Below are positions 30,497-33,592 of a stretch of 33,592 bases of DNA, piece by piece (position 1 is the stretch's first letter; each line of letters opens with the position of its first letter). The stretch comes from an uncultured Clostridia bacterium (GTDB lineage Bacteria > Bacillota > Clostridia > Lachnospirales > Bianqueaceae): contig CANOUM010000002.1 in NCBI GenBank assembly GCA_947570515.1, positions 1 to 33,592 on the forward strand, read 5' to 3'. The notes below the pieces were generated by a model. The model had not been told where the DNA came from. It saw nothing but the letters and a program-made list of their open reading frames with translations, and did not search any database. The position numbers and the translations under genes were made by a program.

Positions 30497-32656
30497 TTAC
30501 AGGTGCATCACGCGTTCTTTAATCTCTTGCGTACGGCCCTGATTCCAGAACTGAGTGCCAATATAGCCGCAGGTACGCCGGGCCACATTCATTTTGTCCT
30601 GGTCCTGATTCCCGCAGCGCGGGCAAGTCCAGACGAGCTTGCCATCCTGCTCGCGAATTTCAATTTCGCCATCCCAGCCGCATTCCTGACAATAGTCGCT
30701 CTTGGTGTTGAGCTCCGCGTACATGATATTATCATAAATAAACTTGATCAGCTGCAGCACGGCCTCCAGGTTATTCTGCATATTGGGCACCTCTACATAG
30801 CTGATGGCTCCGCCGGTGGAGAGCGCCTGGAACTGCGACTCAAAGCGCAGTTTTTCAAAGGCATCAATATCTTCCGTTACATGCACATGATAACTATTGG
30901 TAATATAACCCTTATCCGTCACGCCCGGAATGATTCCGAAGCGGCGCTGCAGGCACTTGGCAAATTTGTAGGTTGTGGATTCCAGCGGCGTACCGTAGAT
31001 GCCAAAGCCAATCGTGGTTTCTGCCTTCCACTTATCGCAGGCTTCGTTCATATGCTTCATCACATCCAGTGCAAACGGCGTGGCCGAAGGATCGGTATGG
31101 GATTTGCCCGTCATATAACGCACACATTCGCACAATCCGGCATAACCAAGTGAAATCGTAGAGTAGCCGCCATAAAGCAGCTTATCAATGGGTTCTCCCT
31201 TTTGCAGACGGGCGCATGCACCGTACTGCCATAAAATAGGCGCTGCATCGGAAAGCGTCCCCTTCAGGCGCTCGTGACGGCACATGAGCGCACGATAGCA
31301 AAGCTCCAACCGTTCATCAAAGATCTGCCAGAATTTATCCATATTGCCGCCGGAAGAAAGTGCCACGTCCACCAGATTCAGCGTGACAACGCCCTGATTA
31401 AACCGGCCGTAAAACTGATACTCTCCTTTTTCGTTCTTCCACGGGGAAAGCGCGCTACGGCAGCCCATCACCGGGAAGCAGTTGCCTTCTTTAAGCTCTT
31501 TCATCTTCTTTTCGGATATGTAATCCGGCACCAGACGCTTGGCCGTGCATTTGGCCGCCAGCTTTGTCAGATAATAATACGGTGCATCTTCATGCACATT
31601 ATCCTCCTCCAGCACGTAGATCAGTTTCGGGAAAGCCGGCGTCACCCATACGCCCTGCTCATTCTTTACGCCCTGATGGCGCTGCTCCAAAACCTCCTCG
31701 ATGATCATGGCCAGATCCTTCTTCTCCTGCTCGCTCTTGGCCTCATTCAAATACATAAATACGGTGACAAACGGAGCCTGCCCATTGGTGGTCAAAAGCG
31801 TCACCACCTGATACTGAATCGTCTGCACGCCGCGGCGTACCTCCTCGCGCAAACGCGTTTCGGTGAGTGTTTTAAGCTCTTCTTTAGAAAGCGTCAGACC
31901 AATATTTTTGGTCTCGCGCTCCAGATCACGATGAATCTTTTCACGGCTCACCTGCACAAAAGGCGCCAGATGTGCCAGGGAAATAGACTGGCCGCCATAT
32001 TGATTGGACGCTACCTGCGCGATGATCTGCGTCGCAATATTACAGGCCGTTGAAAAGCTGTGCGGGCGCTCGATCAGCGTCCCCGTGATCACAGTACCGT
32101 TCTGCAGCATGTCCTCCAGATTCACCAAATCACAGTTATGCATGTGCTGCGCATAATAATCGGTATCATGAAAATGAATGATGCCCTCATTATGCGCCTC
32201 CACAATATCCTGCGGCAGCAAAATACGATTGGTAATATCCCGGGACACTTCCCCCGCCATATAATCGCGCTGCGTAGAATTCACAACCGGATTTTTATTT
32301 GAATTTTCCTGTTTAGCCTCTTCATTATTACATTCAATCAGGCTCAGAATCTTATCATCCGTCGTATTCGACTGGCGCACCAATGCCCTCGTATACCGAT
32401 AGGTGATATAGGCCTTGGCCACTTCAAACGCACCATGAGCCATGATTTGATGCTCCACCATATCCTGCACTTCCTCCACACTCGGGGAGCGCCCCAAGCG
32501 TTCACAAGAGAGCACCACGCTCTCAGCAATGCGCTCGATCTGCATCGGCGTCATCTGGGCCGACATCTCTACCGCCGCATTCGCCTTGCTGATCGCCTTA
32601 ATAATTTTATCAATATTAAAGTCAACCTCAGAACCGTTTCTCTTTAAAATCTTCAT
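30497..32656 (-). CDS. nrdD: Anaerobic ribonucleoside-triphosphate reductase
   Basis: This oxygen-sensitive class III reductase turns ribonucleoside triphosphates into deoxy forms. The 719 residues begin with an ATP-cone (about 1-95: KRNGSEVDFNIDKIIKAISK). The core has TQRDYMAGEVSRDI, HFHDTDYY and the active-site Cys in FPVMGCRSALSPW. The C-terminus has four zinc cysteines (CQECG, CPRCG) and the glycyl-radical motif RTCGYIGTQFWNQG with Gly near residue 697. GGAG lies before the ATG. It is cotranscribed with nrdG and likely controlled by NrdR. Confidence 0.97.
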   Translation of the reverse strand: MKILKRNGSEVDFNIDKIIKAISKANAAVEMSAQMTPMQIERIAESVVLSCERLGRSPSVEEVQDMVEHQIMAHGAFEVAKAYITYRYTRALVRQSNTTDDKILSLIECNNEEAKQENSNKNPVVNSTQRDYMAGEVSRDITNRILLPQDIVEAHNEGIIHFHDTDYYAQHMHNCDLVNLEDMLQNGTVITGTLIERPHSFSTACNIATQIIAQVASNQYGGQSISLAHLAPFVQVSREKIHRDLERETKNIGLTLSKEELKTLTETRLREEVRRGVQTIQYQVVTLLTTNGQAPFVTVFMYLNEAKSEQEKKDLAMIIEEVLEQRHQGVKNEQGVWVTPAFPKLIYVLEEDNVHEDAPYYYLTKLAAKCTAKRLVPDYISEKKMKELKEGNCFPVMGCRSALSPWKNEKGEYQFYGRFNQGVVTLNLVDVALSSGGNMDKFWQIFDERLELCYRALMCRHERLKGTLSDAAPILWQYGACARLQKGEPIDKLLYGGYSTISLGYAGLCECVRYMTGKSHTDPSATPFALDVMKHMNEACDKWKAETTIGFGIYGTPLESTTYKFAKCLQRRFGIIPGVTDKGYITNSYHVHVTEDIDAFEKLRFESQFQALSTGGAISYVEVPNMQNNLEAVLQLIKFIYDNIMYAELNTKSDYCQECGWDGEIEIREQDGKLVWTCPRCGNQDQDKMNVARRTCGYIGTQFWNQGRTQEIKERVMHL

Positions 32657-32686
32657 TTGCCTTCTCCTTTGCCTCTTCTCCGCTAA

Positions 32687-32703
32687 ACCACTATATATTG
32701 TGC
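32687..32703. promoter_or_regulatory. NrdR-type box upstream of nrdD
   Basis: On the minus strand GCACAATATATAGTGGT closely fits the palindromic NrdR box (ACACWATATATWGTGT form). A weaker CTATAGTCTATAAC at about 32710-32723 overlaps the -10 box, its centre about 21 bases away. NrdR represses reductase genes when dATP is high. Confidence 0.65.
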
Positions 32704-32716
32704 TCGCTAGTTATAG

Positions 32717-32745
32717 ACTATAGCAGATATGGCACTTCTTGTCAA
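32717..32745 (-). promoter_or_regulatory. Promoter of nrdDG
   Basis: Minus-strand TTGACA (32740-32745), 17 bases, TATAGT (32717-32722). Confidence 0.75.
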
Positions 32746-32768
32746 CCAACTTCTTTTCACAAATGATC

Positions 32769-32818
32769 AAAAAATGAAGCCGGCCACCCGCCGCTAAGCG
32801 GCAAAATAAGCGGCGGCC
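32769..32818 (-). terminator. Intrinsic terminator of the lipoprotein gene
   Basis: A GC-rich hairpin (32782-32818, GGCC...CGCCGCT with AGCGGCGGCC-type partner) is followed on the minus strand by TTCATTTTTT. It lies about 45 bases past the lipoprotein stop, with a GGGGGTC stretch between. Confidence 0.75.
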
Positions 32819-32864
32819 AATGCCTTGACCCCCGCTAAAAAATTTTTTTAATCTCTATTTTATC

Positions 32865-33476
32865 CTACTGAATAAACCTCAATGACGACAGCAGCCGTTC
32901 CAGTGTGCTATCATCCTCTCCCGTAGAAAAATCTGCATAACTGATCAGATACACCCGGCTGCCATGCGGCACCAGCGCGACCTGCATCACACAGTCTACC
33001 TGCTCCTTCTCTACCCGGTATGCCAGCGTGAGCGCCGTAATATCCTCCCCATAGATTCGGATCCGGCTGCTCTGCACATCATCTGAGCTCAGCCCTAACT
33101 TTTTAATCGGAACCACCATCTCATCCAGCTCCTTCATGATTCCTTCCAGCTCTTCATTTTCAAACTGACGTCCGGTGTCCCAATATCCAAAATCTATATA
33201 ATTCACCGTGCCTTTATCAGCCGCCGGAGAGGTCAGTCTGCCAAAAATCGCCAGATGATTGCTGCTCCCCACGATCTGCACCTGTGAATCCATATCCGTT
33301 TGCAGCGAATCCCAGCTGCTGCTCTTCCATCCGGCAATAAACCGAAATTCTAAATCTCCTACCTGATAGCTTGCCCAGTTTCCCGGAACCTCCACGCTGG
33401 CGTCGGAATACCCGCCGCAGCCCGTCAGAAACACAAGCAACCCACACAGGAGACTGATCCATTTTCTTACTCGCAT
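32865..33476 (-). CDS. Lipoprotein of unknown function
   Basis: The 203-residue protein starts with a lipoprotein signal: a positive N-terminus (MRVRKW), a hydrophobic stretch and the lipobox LTGC at about residues 17-20, so it is likely anchored on the outer face of the membrane. The mature part has no family I recognise. It looks like a small alpha/beta domain (WASYQVGDLEFRFIAGWKSS, VYLISYADFSTGEDDST, LERLLSSLRFI), which resembles the PsbP/DUF-type lipoproteins with a C-terminal LERLLSSL-like helix, but this is a weak guess. GAGAG lies before the ATG, and a TATAAT is 40 bases upstream. It is transcribed alone. Confidence 0.8.
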   Translation of the reverse strand: MRVRKWISLLCGLLVFLTGCGGYSDASVEVPGNWASYQVGDLEFRFIAGWKSSSWDSLQTDMDSQVQIVGSSNHLAIFGRLTSPAADKGTVNYIDFGYWDTGRQFENEELEGIMKELDEMVVPIKKLGLSSDDVQSSRIRIYGEDITALTLAYRVEKEQVDCVMQVALVPHGSRVYLISYADFSTGEDDSTLERLLSSLRFIQ

Positions 33477-33514
33477 TCTCTCACCTATGTATCGTATTAA
33501 ATTGACTTTGTTTT

Positions 33515-33543
33515 ATTATACTAAACAATGCCGAGAAAATAAA
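33515..33543 (-). promoter_or_regulatory. Probable promoter of the lipoprotein gene
   Basis: Minus-strand TATAAT (33515-33520) with a weak TTTATT 17 bases upstream. Confidence 0.45.
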
Positions 33544-33554
33544 GTCCATCTTTC

Positions 33555-33584
33555 AAAAAATCGGCGGCTGACTGTGAGCCCCCG
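33555..33584 (-). terminator. Intrinsic terminator for a gene beyond the right edge
   Basis: An 8-bp stem with one mismatch (33562-33569 with 33577-33584) is followed on the minus strand by six T. It would end a minus-strand gene lying past the window. Confidence 0.65.
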
Positions 33585-33592
33585 CTTTTGTT

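Noticed and set aside
30131..32053. Plus-strand frames of up to 340 residues opposite nrdG and nrdD
   Set aside because: Codon shadows; both minus-strand genes have complete catalytic motifs.
1..33592. CRISPR arrays or regularly spaced repeats
   Set aside because: No set of short direct repeats with regular spacing was seen, and no cas-like protein is encoded.

Overview
The window looks like a chromosomal segment of a low-to-mid GC anaerobic member of the Clostridia, most like Lachnospiraceae. The reasons are tRNA-dependent T-box leaders upstream of metG and valS, an oxygen-sensitive class III ribonucleotide reductase with an NrdR-type box, a split transketolase, a TSCPD-domain protein, a family II (DHH) pyrophosphatase with CBS domains, and strong TTGACA-17-TATAAT promoters with G-rich ribosome binding sites. 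No species can be named from the sequence alone.

Left part (1 to about 9,440) is an accessory, mostly AT-rich patchwork, nearly all on the minus strand. It holds the start of a small XRE-type regulator, a TetR regulator with a DUF4180 gene, an L-lactate dehydrogenase with its own terminator, and a stretch with the first 12 codons of a low-molecular-weight protein tyrosine phosphatase. It then has a Fic protein with an N-terminal helix-turn-helix coupled to a gene of unknown function, a broken second Fic gene, and an IS1380-like transposase remnant. The patchwork ends with a MerR-methyltransferase fusion, an NDP-sugar dehydratase under a MerR-style promoter, and a GNAT acetyltransferase. The broken genes and non-coding debris suggest repeated insertion and decay.

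Middle part (about 9,440 to 24,700) is denser and richer in GC, with housekeeping genes. It holds the two transketolase subunits, a uridine-phosphorylase-like enzyme, a MATE transporter and a TSCPD protein on the minus strand, then tex on the plus strand. A long minus-strand series follows: VanZ-like protein, ppaC, T-box, metG, tatD, rsmA, an RsmC-like methyltransferase, a protein of unknown function with an acidic linker, and a HAD phosphatase whose 3' end overlaps the 3' end of tex.

Right part (about 24,700 to the end) contains tRNA-Pro(CGG) on the plus strand, facing valS with its Val T-box. These are followed by an AlbA_2/Schlafen-type ATP-binding protein, the nrdD-nrdG anaerobic ribonucleotide reductase pair, and a lipoprotein.

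The observations most worth following are: the Fic pseudogene whose stop codon lies just before its autoinhibitory helix; the orphan phosphatase start behind a long leader, which may be an integration scar; and the dehydratase promoter with a perfect dyad in a 19-bp spacer near a MerR-methyltransferase gene. No CRISPR array, rRNA or complete mobile element was seen.
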